Positions 7,808 to 16,001 are shown, counted from the first letter of the stretch. The stretch: DNA of 31,865 nt from Baffinella frigidus (GCA_026770585.1 MU646326.1:890070-921934); one strand, 5' to 3'. The notes: a model not told the origin generated them from the letters alone. Numbers and translations are program-made.

Positions 7808-7896
7808 CCTTCCACCAGCCATCCCAAGTGGCTCAAATAGTGTCCTGGAAGGTCTTGGATCCAGAGCACTATTTGAGCCACATCCAAGGGCTAGTG
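7808..7896. mobile_element. Hairpin element inserted in 3' flank of gene copy 2
   Basis: Absent from the paralogous site in copy 1 (CCGGCG|TGTTGCTG). Inverted arms AGTGGCTCAAATAGTG (about 7827-7842) and CACTATTTGAGCCAC (about 7867-7881), with CCACCAGCC...GCTAGTGG at the ends, placing it near family E5. Confidence 0.8.
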
Positions 7897-8255
7897 GTTG
7901 CTGTGAGGCGGGGCAGAGTGCAGCCTTGCGACGGCCATTAGGATCCACCCTCCATCGCAGAGGGAGGAGCAGAGGACTGCTTCGGAGCAGAGGACTGCTT
8001 CGCACCGAGGTCGCAGCGCGAGGGAGCTGAGCCCAGCGGCATTTTCAGGTGCCTTCGTGAGATTCTCTGCAGACACGCTCTCTTTTGGAACGGCCACGCT
8101 TGATTCCAATAAAAGCGATACATGCCATGTAGCCGTCCATGCTTGTCCTGACGACAGGTACAGGGCCCGGTATGGTACAGGGACAGCAGGCACGCAATAG
8201 GCGGGGCGGAGCATGTGGAATCAGTCAGCAACGAGGCGATGCTCTCATTCGTGTT

Positions 8256-8467
8256 TATCTCTCAAGTGGCGATGGGGTCAAAACTGACCCCAAAGTGTCC
8301 CTAGGAAGGACCTAGTAGGGCCCTACGGTAAGACGTATCCCTGAAGTGCCCAACGGGCGAAAAATCGCCCGTGGACGCCTTCTAAAGGCAGGTCCTAGGG
8401 CTCTACCGTAGGGCGTATGCGCCCACTGGGCACTTGAGGGATAAGCCTACTCGCCACTTAAGGGATA
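8256..8467. mobile_element. Outer E2 element split by an inner E2
   Basis: Starts TATCTCTCAAGTGGCGA and ends TCGCCACTTAAGGGATA. It carries the GGGGTCAAAACTGACCCC palindrome subtype and is interrupted after CTACGGTAAGACG by a second complete E2. The site is empty in the paralogous block at about 3710. Confidence 0.87.
8336..8443. mobile_element. Inner E2 element (E2 within E2)
   Basis: 108 bp, TATCCCTGAAGTGCCC to GGGCACTTGAGGGATA, with the CGGGCGAAAAATCGCCCG palindrome subtype. Inserted at the internal TA of the outer E2 (intact copies read GGGCGTATGAGCC there). Confidence 0.9.
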
Positions 8468-8501
8468 GCGAGATGCGAGTGCCCTCCTTCTGCAGAGCGC
8501 C

Positions 8502-8585
8502 TAACCCTAAACCCTAAAACATGAACCCTGAACCCTGAACCCTAAACCCTAAACCATAACCCCTAGCCCCCTAATCCCTAACTGT
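8502..8585. repeat. Short telomere-like tract, CCCTAAA orientation
   Basis: About ten degenerate heptamers immediately following the duplicated gene block. Confidence 0.9.
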
Positions 8586-8631
8586 CACATGCCCGATGAG
8601 GATACCCTAGCCGGTTTCTGCCGCGATCCTG

Positions 8632-8749
8632 AGACCCCGCTTAAGAGGAGAGAGGCCGCGCCGGCCAAGGCCCGACACACAAGCGAGAGAGAACTTACCT
8701 TCATTAGTCAACCATTGAGGCTCATCACCTGTCCGACCGAGGCTCACAG
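8632..8749. repeat. 118-bp duplicated block with splice-donor-like motif (copy 1)
   Basis: Almost identical to 11598-11715 in the same orientation. On the minus strand both copies contain AATGAAG|GTAAGTTCTCTCTC, an ideal GT-AG intron donor (plus-strand complement ACTTAC at 8693-8698), so it may be a captured exon-intron boundary. No frame extends far enough to name a gene. Followed closely by an E3 copy. Confidence 0.85.
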
Positions 8750-8772
8750 ATCCTCTGCACTGGAGGGCCTGG

Positions 8773-8859
8773 TGTGATCCAAGAGGAAGCATGGCTTTTC
8801 TGCAGAACAAGTTCCGGTGTCCGCCTATGTTGGGAGCTCCAAGAACCTAAAGAACCTAA
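8773..8859 (+). repeat. E3 dispersed repeat
   Basis: Full-length copy from GTGATCCAAGAGGAAGC through TTCCGGTGTCCGCCTATG to the AAGAACCTAAAGAACCTAA tail. Confidence 0.92.
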
Positions 8860-8877
8860 CTCTGAACCCCTATTCCC

Positions 8878-8985
8878 TACAGGGGTGCCGATGTCTCCTC
8901 CGAGGACCCTACAGTAGGGCTGTGCCTAGGGGCCCTATGGTTGTCCTGGGGTGTGGGCGTTTTCTGTTGAGCGAGGTACCCTGTA
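8878..8985. mobile_element. E1 element, degenerate
   Basis: TACAGGGGTGCCG... to GAGCGAGGTACCCTGTA with the typical central AGGACCCTACAGTAGGGC. It lies immediately beside (CCCCTAA)n repeats. Confidence 0.85.
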
Positions 8986-9445
8986 ACCCCTAACCCCTAC
9001 TCCCAAACCCCAAACTCCTAACCCCTACTCCCAAACCCCAAACCCCAAACCCCTAACCCCTAACCCCTAACCCCTAACCCCTTACCCCTTACCCCTTACC
9101 CCTAACCCCTAACCCTTAACCCCTAACCCCTAACCTCTAACCTCTAACCTCTAACCCCTAACCCCTAACCCCTCACCACTAACCCCTACATGTAACCCCT
9201 AACCCCTAACCCCTACATTTAACCCCTAAACCCTAACCCCCAACCCCTTACACCTAACACATAACACATAATCCATAACCCATAACCCTTGCACCCTGAA
9301 CCCTAAACCCTTAACCCTGACCCCTAACCCCTCACACCTATCACCTAAACCCTACACCCTACACCCTACACCCTACACCCTACACCCTAAATCCCTAACC
9401 CTCAATCCTCAATCCTCAACCCTAAACCCCAAACCATTGACCTAG
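8986..9445. repeat. Telomere-like tract with CCCCTAA and CCCTACA variants
   Basis: Mostly CCCCTAA-type heptamers to about 9290, then CCCTAAA-type, then a clean run of CCCTACA (9350-9388). Locally homogenised variants rather than random decay. Confidence 0.95.
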
Positions 9446-9804
9446 CCTTGCAGCGAGCTACGGCGGAGAGCAGGAAGAAGATGACCCGAATGAAAAAGCG
9501 AACACCCACACAGCGGACTTCGAAGGGACTTTGAACAACCCCTCAGCGAGAAGACCTACGACCCTGCGGTAGGCAACCCGTAGGGACATAGGGAGGTTCC
9601 TACGGATAAGGTAACGGAAACTCGCCCTGAAGTGGGCCGAAAATCCCTTCGTTGCCCGCCTTGTGGGAGGCGTCATGTCGTCGGGGGGCGAACACCGTCG
9701 GTGGTTTTCTGGGGATACAACCCCGTGTAAAGTCACTCCGGGGTTTTACCGTCGGGGGTTTCGACTCTCCCGTATCTCGAACTACCCTGCACTCAGGCTG
9801 TTAC
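9446..9804. other. Gene-free unique stretch
   Basis: Contains TCTGGGGATACAACCCCGTG (from 9708) followed by TAAAGTCACTCCGG, repeated at 10131 with small differences. Local inverted pieces (ACCGTCGG...CCGTCGGG) suggest element debris. No supportable coding frame. Confidence 0.5.
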
Positions 9805-9894
9805 CCTTGAGGTCCTTCAGGTTCTTCGAGCTCCCAACATAGGCGTACACCGGAACTGGTTCTGCAGAAAAGCCATGCTTCCTTTCAGATCACA
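9805..9894 (-). repeat. E3 dispersed repeat
   Basis: Minus-orientation copy: CCTTGAGGTCCTTCAGGTTC...GAAAAGCCATGCTTCCTTTC. It is followed by GGCCCCCCGGTGCAAAGGAT, an upstream extension of E3 also seen at 11282, 20118 and 30593. Confidence 0.92.
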
Positions 9895-9987
9895 TCCAGG
9901 CCCCCCGGTGCAAAGGATCGCGAGTGGCCTCTTGGTGCATTCGCGCGAGTTCGTTGCGTGGCGTCGCAGACACAAGTCTACAAGTAC

Positions 9988-10060
9988 ATGGCTTTTCTGC
10001 AAAACAAGTTCCGGTGTCCGCCTATGTTGGGAGCTCGAAGAACCTAAAAGACCTAAAGGA
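9988..10060 (+). repeat. E3 dispersed repeat, 5'-truncated
   Basis: Starts at ATGGCTTTTCTGCAAAACAA and runs to the AACCTAAAAGACCTAAAGG tail. Confidence 0.9.
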
Positions 10061-10130
10061 CAGGAACACGTATGTAGCCACGAAACCTTGCCGAAATTTG
10101 TTTTGGAGAGTCCAAGCAGATCTGGGGATA

Positions 10131-10182
10131 CAACCTCGTGCAAGGTCACTCCGGTCATCCTACACGGGGTTGCATCCCCAGA
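10131..10182. repeat. Hairpin with 15-bp arms
   Basis: TCTGGGGATACAACC (10131-10145) is inverted at 10168-10182 with one mismatch. The left half also occurs at 9708. Confidence 0.8.
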
Positions 10183-10243
10183 CCAGAAGTAGGGCAGCCT
10201 CGCTTCACCTGAGCAACAAACCCTTCCGGCCCGTTCGCAGATC

Positions 10244-10365
10244 TACAGGGATGCCTCGCACACAAGAAACTGCCCCCCCCCCTGGGACCACCATAGGGCC
10301 CTAGGCATAGGCCTACTGTAGGGTCCTAGAGAGGGGCAGTTTCTTATGAGCGAGGTACCCCTGTA
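10244..10365. mobile_element. E1 element
   Basis: 122 bp, TACAGGGATGCCTCGC to GCGAGGTACCCCTGTA. Core GGGACCACCATAGGGCCCTA with the second half CATAGGCCTACTGTAGGGTC. Confidence 0.93.
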
Positions 10366-10484
10366 CGCCCGTCTGGTATTTACGACAAGTGCCCCGCGCC
10401 CGGGTCTGGAAATCCCCGAGGGTCCTCCGCCACGACTGCCTCCGAAACTACGAGGCATGCTCTAGCACGTGTAAGTAGCATGAC

Positions 10485-10537
10485 GCGTAGGGCATGTGCG
10501 GGGCTGACGCTGGTTGCTTGGCAATAAATTGCCAATC
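10485..10537. repeat. Inverted duplicate of 30494-30544
   Basis: GCATGTGCGGGGCTGACGCT followed by GGTTGCTTGGCAATAAATTG matches the reverse complement of 30494-30544 with a few differences. Confidence 0.85.
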
Positions 10538-10581
10538 GCATCGGTGCGGAGGTTCTGTGCGGCATGCTCTGGCGCGGAGGT

Positions 10582-10641
10582 CAGAACAATTTCCGGTGTC
10601 CGCCTATGTTGGGAGCTCAAAGAACCTCAAGGACCTAAAGG
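10582..10641 (+). repeat. E3 dispersed repeat, 5'-truncated
   Basis: CAGAACAATTTCCGGTGTCC through the AGAACCTCAAGGACCTAAAG tail. Confidence 0.9.
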
Positions 10642-10702
10642 TTCAGTGCGGCATCTTGCGGTGGTGCAGGTGTCCGTGAGGACATCCTTTCGGGGCATGC
10701 TC

Positions 10703-10824
10703 TACAGGGGTACCTCGCTGATAAGAAACTGCCCCCCCCCTAGGACCGCGATAGGGCCCTAGGCATAGGCCTACTGTAGAGTCCTAGGGGGGGTGTTGTT
10801 GCTTATGAGCGAGGTACCCCTGTA
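10703..10824. mobile_element. E1 element
   Basis: 122 bp, TACAGGGGTACCTCGCTGAT to GAGCGAGGTACCCCTGTA; length and core match the 10244 copy. Confidence 0.93.
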
Positions 10825-10834
10825 GCCCCAAAGC

Positions 10835-10890
10835 AGAGAGAGAGTGAGAGCAGATACAGCAGGGGCAAGGTACAAGGCGGACTAGGTGCA
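10835..10890. repeat. Imperfect inverted duplicate of about 11110-11180
   Basis: AGAGAGAGTGAGAGCAGAT...GGTACAAGGCGGACTAGGT matches the reverse complement of about 11110-11180 with scattered differences. The two are separated by an E3 copy. Confidence 0.6.
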
Positions 10891-10936
10891 CGCAGAGACC
10901 CTGGTCCTGTGCGACATGCGGTGGTGCGGATGTCCG

Positions 10937-11022
10937 TTAGGTCCTTTAGGTTCTTCGAGCTCCCAACATAGGCGGACACCGGAACTTGTTCTGTAGAAAG
11001 GCCATGCTTCCTTTCGGATCAC
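10937..11022 (-). repeat. E3 dispersed repeat
   Basis: Full minus-orientation copy ending TTCCTTTCGGATCAC. Confidence 0.92.
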
Positions 11023-11186
11023 CTCAAGCCGTGAGCCTCGCGGGCCTTTGGGGGAGGGGGGGGGGGCTCCATCGGGCAGAAGAATCTTTGTTTAAAAATA
11101 CGTTTTCTCGCTGCCTGTAGCATGTACTTAGTCCACCCTGTACCTGGTCCTTGCGGCATCTGATCTCACTCTCTCTCTCGAATGGC

Positions 11187-11277
11187 CCTTTAGGTCCATA
11201 AGGTTCTTCGAGCTCCCAACATAGGCGGACACTGGAACTTGTTCTGCAGGAAAGCCATGCTTCTTTTCGGAACACAT
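11187..11277 (-). repeat. E3 dispersed repeat
   Basis: Full minus-orientation copy followed by the CAGGCGCCCTGGTGCAAAGG extension and GATCGCAGCAGAAACCGGCT, which gives the longer E3 consensus. Confidence 0.92.
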
Positions 11278-11375
11278 TCAGGCGCCCTGGTGCAAAGGAT
11301 CGCAGCAGAAACCGGCTAAAGCTGGAGCGCTTTCCCGGCAGCGGCAGACATCGTGACCCTTTTCACGATCTCATA

Positions 11376-11498
11376 TACAGGGGTGCCTCGCTCACAAGAA
11401 ACTGCCCCCCCCCCATAAGACCACCATAGGGTCCTAGGCATAGGCCTACTGTAGGATCCTAGTGGGGGGCGGTTTCTTATGAGCGAGGAACCCCTGAA
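11376..11498. mobile_element. E1 element
   Basis: TACAGGGGTGCCTCGCTCAC to GAGCGAGGAACCCCTGA; the right terminus is mutated (AACC for TACC, GA for GTA). Confidence 0.9.
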
Positions 11499-11553
11499 GA
11501 CCTTATCAATACCAACACCACCGCCACGTATTTATTTTCTGCCATCCGTTGAT

Positions 11554-11580
11554 CGTTCCGGGGAACAGAGCCCCGGAACG
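11554..11580. repeat. Perfect 10-bp hairpin
   Basis: CGTTCCGGGG, 7-nt loop, CCCCGGAACG. No U tract follows, and this is eukaryotic DNA, so I do not call it a terminator. Confidence 0.85.
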
Positions 11581-11597
11581 ACCTTCGCTACCAGATG

Positions 11598-11715
11598 CGA
11601 CCCCGCTTGGGAGGAGAGAGGCCGCGCCGGCCAAGGCCCGACACACAAGCGAGAGAGAACTTACCTTCATTAGTCAACCATTGAGGCTCATCACCTGTCC
11701 GACCGAGGCTCACAC
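11598..11715. repeat. 118-bp duplicated block with splice-donor-like motif (copy 2)
   Basis: Near-identical to 8632-8749. The minus-strand AAG|GTAAGT (complement ACTTAC at 11659-11664) is preserved. The flanks differ from those of copy 1, so this is a segmental duplication of just this block. Confidence 0.85.
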
Positions 11716-12098
11716 ACTCAGGTCCCCATTGCTAGAATCCCAGCAACGGGGGGGTGCGCCTCCTGCCCCTTTGGGCCCACCGTACGCCCATCCCCACAAT
11801 TCCTAGATCGAAGAGCGGTCCTAGATCAAAGTGCGGCTTCCTATGTGTTCTGTTCCCCCGTACGGAGATGAATAAGGAACCTTCCTCTTAAATTTGAAGA
11901 ACGTGCCACCGCCCGTGCTCAGATTCTCAACGTTACCTACCAGAACACCCTCCTGTCACGCGCTCCGTCTTTCGGGGCTCCGTGTTCTCTCGCTCGCTCT
12001 CTCGCTTCCTCGCTCGCTCGGTCTATCCATGTATCTCTTTCTCTCTGTCAGGAAGGGATCTTTCTCTCGCGCCCACACAGAGCGGCCTAGACGTTGTA
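11716..12098. other. Gene-free stretch, pyrimidine-rich at its end
   Basis: Unique sequence with no supportable gene. 11970-12070 is CT-rich (TCTCTCGCTCGCTCTCTCGC type) low-complexity DNA. Confidence 0.5.
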
Positions 12099-12187
12099 CT
12101 TTAGGTCCTTTAGGTTCTTCGAGCTCCAACATAGGCGGACACCGGACCTGGTTCTGCAGAAAAGCCATGCTTCCTTTCGGATCATAT
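12099..12187 (-). repeat. E3 dispersed repeat
   Basis: CTTTAGGTCCTTTAGGTTCT through GCTTCCTTTCGGATCAT. Confidence 0.92.
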
Positions 12188-12339
12188 TCACTTGAGACCT
12201 CCGGAACCATTACCTCGAGTGCTTGCTGGGACGCCCTCGAGGGTTTGGTTCCGGAGGACACAGAGCAGCCTTGACGTTGTACTGGTTGCGGAGCTCCACG
12301 TATCTGCCCAGATGTCGAGAGGCAGAGCCGCTGCTGCTG

Positions 12340-12483
12340 CGAGAGAGAGAGAGAGAGAGAAAGAGAGAGAATGAGAGAGAGAATGAGAGAGATAGAGAGA
12401 GAGAAGAAGAAGAAGAGAGAGAGCGCGAGCGAGAGCGAGCGAGCGAGAGAGCGAGCGAGAGAGAGAGGGGGGGGGGGGAAGGT

Positions 12484-12522
<39 letters not shown>

Positions 12523-12545
12523 CCAAAGAGAGCGAGAGAGAGAGA
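12340..12545. repeat. Purine-rich microsatellite: (GA)n, G run, (TG)n, (GA)n
   Basis: Long GA/GAGAA tract interrupted by an 11-12 nt G run near 12470 and a (TG) run near 12485-12510. Open frames here are simple-repeat artefacts (poly-RE or poly-SL). Confidence 0.97.
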
Positions 12546-12599
12546 CCTTCTATGAAACCCCTCTGTGATCTGGGCGTGCTGGCTGCGGAAGTGTACTAC

Positions 12600-12938
12600 C
12601 AAGGGGTTCAGGGTTTAGGGTTTCTGGTTTGGGGTCCAGGGTTTAAAGACTAGGACTGAGGTCCTGGAGTTTAAAGTTTGGGGTTTAGGGTTTGGGGTGT
12701 AGGGTTGAGGGGCTAGGGTTTAGGGTTTAGGGTTTAGGGTTCAGGGTTTGGGACTTAAGGTTTAGGGTTTAGGGTTTGGGGTCTAGGGTTTAGGGTTCAG
12801 GGTTCAGGGTTTAGGGTTTGGGGTTTGGGGTTTAGGGTTTAGGGTTTAAGGTGTGGGGTTTAGGGGTTCGGGTTTAAGGTTCAGGGTTGAGTTTACAGGG
12901 TTTAGGGTTTAGGGTTGAATGTTTAGGGTTCAAGGTTC
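12600..12938. repeat. Telomere-like tract, TTTAGGG on plus strand
   Basis: First tract in this orientation. Degenerate TTTAGGG, TTCAGGG and TTTGGGG units, ending directly at the duplicated 12939-13310 block. Confidence 0.95.
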
Positions 12939-13310
12939 AAGACGTTCTGAGAGCTGCATAGCCCAGAACGCCCTGAGCCGGCCAGATCCCACTGTCCCTG
13001 CTCTTGGGGTCGAAGACAACGAGATCTTCGGCGCACGCGCAAGAGCGGAGGAGCGGGAGCAGGCGATGGAACACGGCTGAGGAGATGTATCGAGAGCAGC
13101 TGTAGCGAAGCGAAGGGAGCGCCAGCTAGACGCAGCAGAGGCGCCCGTCCACAGGATCACAGCATGGAATTTACTGGATGCAAGCTGGGTTCAGCCAACT
13201 CACCCCCAAAACTACGCCCAAAAGTGCCTTAGAGCAAACGAGCACCTCATAACCTACAGGGTGCCTTGACACCCCCCTTGCGAGAGGCACGTCAAGGGTG
13301 TAAGAGAGAT
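12939..13310 (-). repeat. Inverted duplicate of 26593-26958, open-frame-bearing
   Basis: High similarity to the reverse complement of about 26593-26958 over roughly 360 bp. On its minus strand a frame (ATG complement near 13160) reads ILWTGASAASSWRSLRFATA and continues to a stop near 12930. The other copy keeps the same frame with few changes (WTGA/WAGA, WRS/WHS, SLSS/SSSS). The frame is Ala/Ser/Arg biased and could be an exon of a duplicated gene or just a repeat; no domain recognised. Confidence 0.85.
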
Positions 13311-13371
13311 ATCCCCAAATTGATAGGTCAAACCAGTCAACTTATGGCGTGAGTGCCAATAGCTCCTTGAC

Positions 13372-13682
13372 ACAGGGTTGAGGGTTGAGGGTTGAGGGTT
13401 TATGGTTTATGGTTTTGGGTTTCAGGTTTTAGGGTTTAGGGTTTAGGGTTTGAGGTTCATGGTTTAAGGTTTAGGGTTTAGAGTTTAGGTTTTGGGGTTT
13501 AGGGGTTAGTGTTCAGGGGTTAGGGTTTAGGGTTTAGGGTTTAGGTTTCAGGGTTTAGGGTTTAGGGTTCAGGGTTTAGGATTTAGGGTTTAGGGGTTAA
13601 GGGTTAGCGGTTAGCGGTTAGGGTTTAGGTTTCAGGGTTTTGGGTTTAGGGTTTAGGGTTTAGGGTTTAGGGTTTCGTGTTT
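13372..13682. repeat. Telomere-like tract, TTTAGGG orientation
   Basis: Begins with four TTGAGGG units, then mixed TTTAGGG-type heptamers, ending in five clean TTTAGGG units. Confidence 0.95.
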
Positions 13683-13739
13683 CGCATCTCACCGGTTCTT
13701 TTATGGCAGCGCAGAAGTCTCTTGCGCACAGTGTCCACC

Positions 13740-13844
13740 TATCCCTTAAGTGGCCAGTAGGCTCCTACGCCCTACCGTAGGGCCCTAGGACCTGCCTAGG
13801 ACCTCTTTCGGGTCAATTTTGACTGGCTGGCCACTGAAGGGATA
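13740..13844. mobile_element. E2 element (reverse core orientation)
   Basis: TATCCCTTAAGTGGCC to GGCCACTGAAGGGATA. The GGTCAATTTTGACT palindrome subtype is on the right side, so the core is inverted relative to the copy at 20402. Confidence 0.92.
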
Positions 13845-13876
13845 TTGGGAGCTCGAAGAACCTAAAGGACCTAAAG
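13845..13876 (+). repeat. E3 3' fragment abutting E2
   Basis: TTGGGAGCTCGAAGAACC plus TAAAGGACCTAAAG; starts exactly at the E2 end. Confidence 0.88.
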
Positions 13877-13892
13877 AAGTCTCCTGTCATCC

Positions 13893-14605
13893 CTGGTTTA
13901 GAGTTTAAAGTTCAGGTTTTCGGATTTGGGGTTGAGGGTTTCGGGTTTAGGGTTTAGAGACATGTTGAGACCTAGTAGCTCCTCCTCGCTGCCCCTCACG
14001 CCAGCCCCACCACCGACTTGGTTTGGGGTTTAGTGTTGCGGGTTGTGGGTTTAGGGTTTGGGGTTTAGGGTTTAGGTTTTGGGGGTTGGGGGTTGGGGGT
14101 TGGGGGTTGGCTGTATGTTTTAGGGTTTATGGTTTATGGTTTATGGTTTAGGGTGTGGGGTTTGGGGTTTAGGGCTAGGGTTTAGGGTTCAGGTTTTAGG
14201 GTTGATTTTTTAGGGTTTAGGGTTTAGTGTTTGGGGTTAAGGTCTGAGGGTTTAGGGATTAGGGTTTAGGGTTTAGGGTTTAGGGTTTAGGGTTTAGGGT
14301 TTAGGGTTTAGGGTTTAGGGTTTAGGGTTTAGGGTCTAGGGCTTTCTGTTTACGGTCTAGGGCTTTCTGTTTACGGTTTACGGTTTGGGGTTTGGGGTTT
14401 GGGGTCTGTGGTTTCGGGGTTGGGGTTTGGCGTTTGGCGTTTGGCGTTTGGCGTTTGGCGTTTGGCGTTTGGCGTTTGGCGTTTGGCGTTTGGGGTTTGG
14501 GGTTTAGGGTTTGGGGTTTGGGGTTTGGGGTTTGGGGTTTAGGGTTAAGGGCTTAGGGCTTAGTGGTTGGGGGTTGGGGTTTTAAGGTTTAGGGTTTAGG
14601 GTTGA
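13893..14605. repeat. Telomere-like tract with (GTTTGGC)9
   Basis: TTTAGGG-orientation tract with a unique island at about 13957-14020. Contains a run of about ten near-perfect TTTAGGG units at 14265-14340, nine consecutive GTTTGGC units (14425-14487), TTGGGGG and TTTATGG runs. Confidence 0.95.
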
Positions 14606-14641
14606 CTAAGAATCCAGCGTCGTCATCAGCGCCTCCACCTG

Positions 14642-14722
14642 TCCTTTAGGTCCTTTAGGTTCTTCGAGCTCCCAAGATAGGTGGACACCGGAACTTGTTC
14701 TGTAGAAAGGCCATGCTTCCTC
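14642..14722 (-). repeat. E3 dispersed repeat
   Basis: TCCTTTAGGTCCTTTAGG to AAAGGCCATGCTTCCT, immediately followed by GA-rich DNA. Confidence 0.92.
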
Positions 14723-15304
14723 GGGTGACAAGGCTCTCAGGCCCAGCGAGAGAGAGGGAGAGAGACAGGCGGAGAGAGAGAGACAGACAGAGATAGACAG
14801 AGAGCTGCGAAGTGCCCTCGCCGATGGGGAGGGGGGGGGCGTCCCCGCTCCAGCCAATTTTCGTTTTTCCCCGTCTCCCCGACCCCAACCCAAAATCCGC
14901 GCTGACCCGAAAAGTACACCTGTACTCATGGATAACAAAACTGGTCATGACCCTTTGAGACAAATCTCTGCAAATCTCGAGGCTGGCGAGGATGCGGACC
15001 TTGAGATACGTGCGAGCTCGTACCGGACCACGTACCGGTGACCAAGGGGATTTTTTTCTAAAAATACCCCTTGCGGTGACCGGTCTGTAAGAACCAGTAA
15101 GAACAGATACGTGTTCATACATGTACATTACGTATCATGTTTTACAGCTTTAAGGCCTTACGAGGTCGTAGAACCTTGCACGTGATCAACTTAGAAAACG
15201 TTTGCGCCCCGAATGGCCGATTTGTGACAGGTGCGAGTTTGTGTCATGCTGTGATGACACAACGTTTCGACAAAATCGTGTGGTAGCAGGAAAAAAAATG
15301 AAAA
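14723..15304. other. Gene-free stretch with hairpin at 15034-15084
   Basis: GA-rich low complexity at 14745-14805. At 15034-15084 a hairpin pairs ACCGGTGACCAAGGGGA with ACCCCTTGCGGTGACCGGT. CAAAATCGTGTGGTAGCAGG near 15272 resembles CAAAATCGTGTAGTAAAG in the 18531-19015 element, so element debris is likely. Confidence 0.5.
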
Positions 15305-15309
15305 TGGGG

Positions 15310-15392
15310 GGCGATAAATACGTCTCAAAGGCGCAAAAATTGAGGCGCAAAAATACGTCGTACAAAAATTGAGGCGCAAAAATACGTCTCAA
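15310..15392 (+). repeat. 29-bp direct repeats upstream of gene copy 3
   Basis: CAAAAATTGAGGCGCAAAAATACGTC occurs at 15334-15359 and 15363-15388, and AAATACGTCTCAAA occurs at both edges. Sitting about 120 bp before the ATG at 15506, it might be a cis-regulatory cluster (GCGCAAAAA three times); this is inference. It is not shared with copies 1 and 2. Confidence 0.75.
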
Positions 15393-15505
15393 ATCTCAGT
15401 GTCTTTGATCTCTACTCTCCCGCCGCTCTCCCACGTGGCGCACGTCGTAGCGGTGGACTCTCGTGTCGTGTGTTTTTGTGCCTAGGCAAATGTGCCGCAT
15501 GCACC

Positions 15506-15910
15506 ATGTTCTCCCCGACGAACGCCGTGACGGCCTTCGGACTTGAGAGCGACAAGCTCATGTCGCGCCAGTGCCCCAACCTCTCGGACCTCGCCTTCGA
15601 GATGGAGCTCGATGATGCCGAGATGCTCGGCGCCCTTCCTTCGCACGCGGCAGCCTTCTCCCAGACTTCCTCGGCGTCTTCGTCGCCGCTGCCCAAGACC
15701 TCCATCCATGCGATCGCGCATCAGACAGCCAGCGAGGAGTGGCCCCGGGAAAGATCCCCAACGGAGGACGTCATCTCAACGTCGGACGTCATGTCGACGT
15801 TTGCGACGTTCCGCCCTATGGAGTCGGAGCTGCGATCTCGATCGCAGAGTCTCCTGCGTCTTGACCATTGCAGTGATTTGCACGCTGGCCGGACTCCTCC
15901 CCCACAGTGA
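15506..15910 (+). CDS. AFEMELDD-family protein, copy 3 (unknown function)
   Basis: 134 codons from ATG at 15506 (context CACCATGT; two upstream ATGs are out of frame). Strongly similar to copies 1 and 2 over residues 1-80: MFSPTNAVTAFGLESD, the block NLSDLAFEMELDDAEMLG (26-43), Ser-rich linker (52-61) and PLPKTSIHAIAHQTAS. The SPTEDVISTSDVMSTF segment (84-99) holds a doubled DV(I/M)ST motif matching the TPPKDVMS of copy 1, probably from slippage between GACGTCAT repeats. The tail (RPMESELRSRSQSL) is Ser/Arg rich and only loosely like the tail of copy 1. The leader and 3' flank are unrelated to the copy 1/2 block, so this copy arose by an older event. GAATGAATAAAT near 15963 is a possible poly(A) signal. 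Soluble, no signal or membrane segment; function unknown. Confidence 0.7.
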   Translation: MFSPTNAVTAFGLESDKLMSRQCPNLSDLAFEMELDDAEMLGALPSHAAAFSQTSSASSSPLPKTSIHAIAHQTASEEWPRERSPTEDVISTSDVMSTFATFRPMESELRSRSQSLLRLDHCSDLHAGRTPPPQ

Positions 15911-16001
15911 CGTCGTCAGCAATGTAGCAGTCGCCTCGGAAGCGACGAAACGTGGAGAGATGCGAATGAATAAATTTGTTTTCAGGATTCGGAGAGCCTC
16001 C

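Larger units (their letters stand above)
7277..8501 (+). repeat. Duplicated gene block, copy 2, carrying element insertions
   Basis: Matches 2742-3752 across leader, gene and 3' flank. Relative to copy 1 it has a hairpin insertion at about 7808-7896, a further extra segment of about 40 bp ending near 7957, and an E2 nest at 8256-8467. Its last homologous bases (GAGTGCCCTCCTTCTG...GCGCC) are followed at once by CTAACCCTAAACCC, so the block stops at a telomere-like tract. Confidence 0.92.

Noticed and set aside
8773-8859. Recurring peptides such as MAFLQNKFRCPPMLGARRT in E3 copies
   Set aside because: The similarity is of DNA repeats read in one frame; frames are not maintained beyond the repeat and have no independent start.
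8773-8859. E3 as a tRNA-derived SINE
   Set aside because: The only resemblance was a TTCGAGCTCC piece on the minus strand, which does not fit the B-box spacing; no A-box seen.
10244-10365. Peptides such as GTSLIRN..PP in E1 copies
   Set aside because: Translation of the E1 terminal inverted repeat, found in either strand; not a gene.
11554-11580. Hairpin as a bacterial-type terminator
   Set aside because: No U tract, no gene reading into it, and the context is eukaryotic.
12188-12602. Frames over 110 codons on both strands
   Set aside because: Almost entirely (GA)n and (TG)n microsatellite translated to RE, SL or VC repeats.
14425-14487. Regular short repeats as a CRISPR array
   Set aside because: Tandem heptamers with no spacers in eukaryotic DNA.
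14655-15128. 157-codon minus-strand ORF with an ATG
   Set aside because: It runs through a GA-rich low-complexity tract and stops inside an E3 repeat. No conserved feature supports it.
15310-15392. GCGCAAAAA motifs as E2F sites
   Set aside because: The reverse complement TTTTTGCGC does not match the TTTSSCGC consensus exactly, so I report only the repeat.
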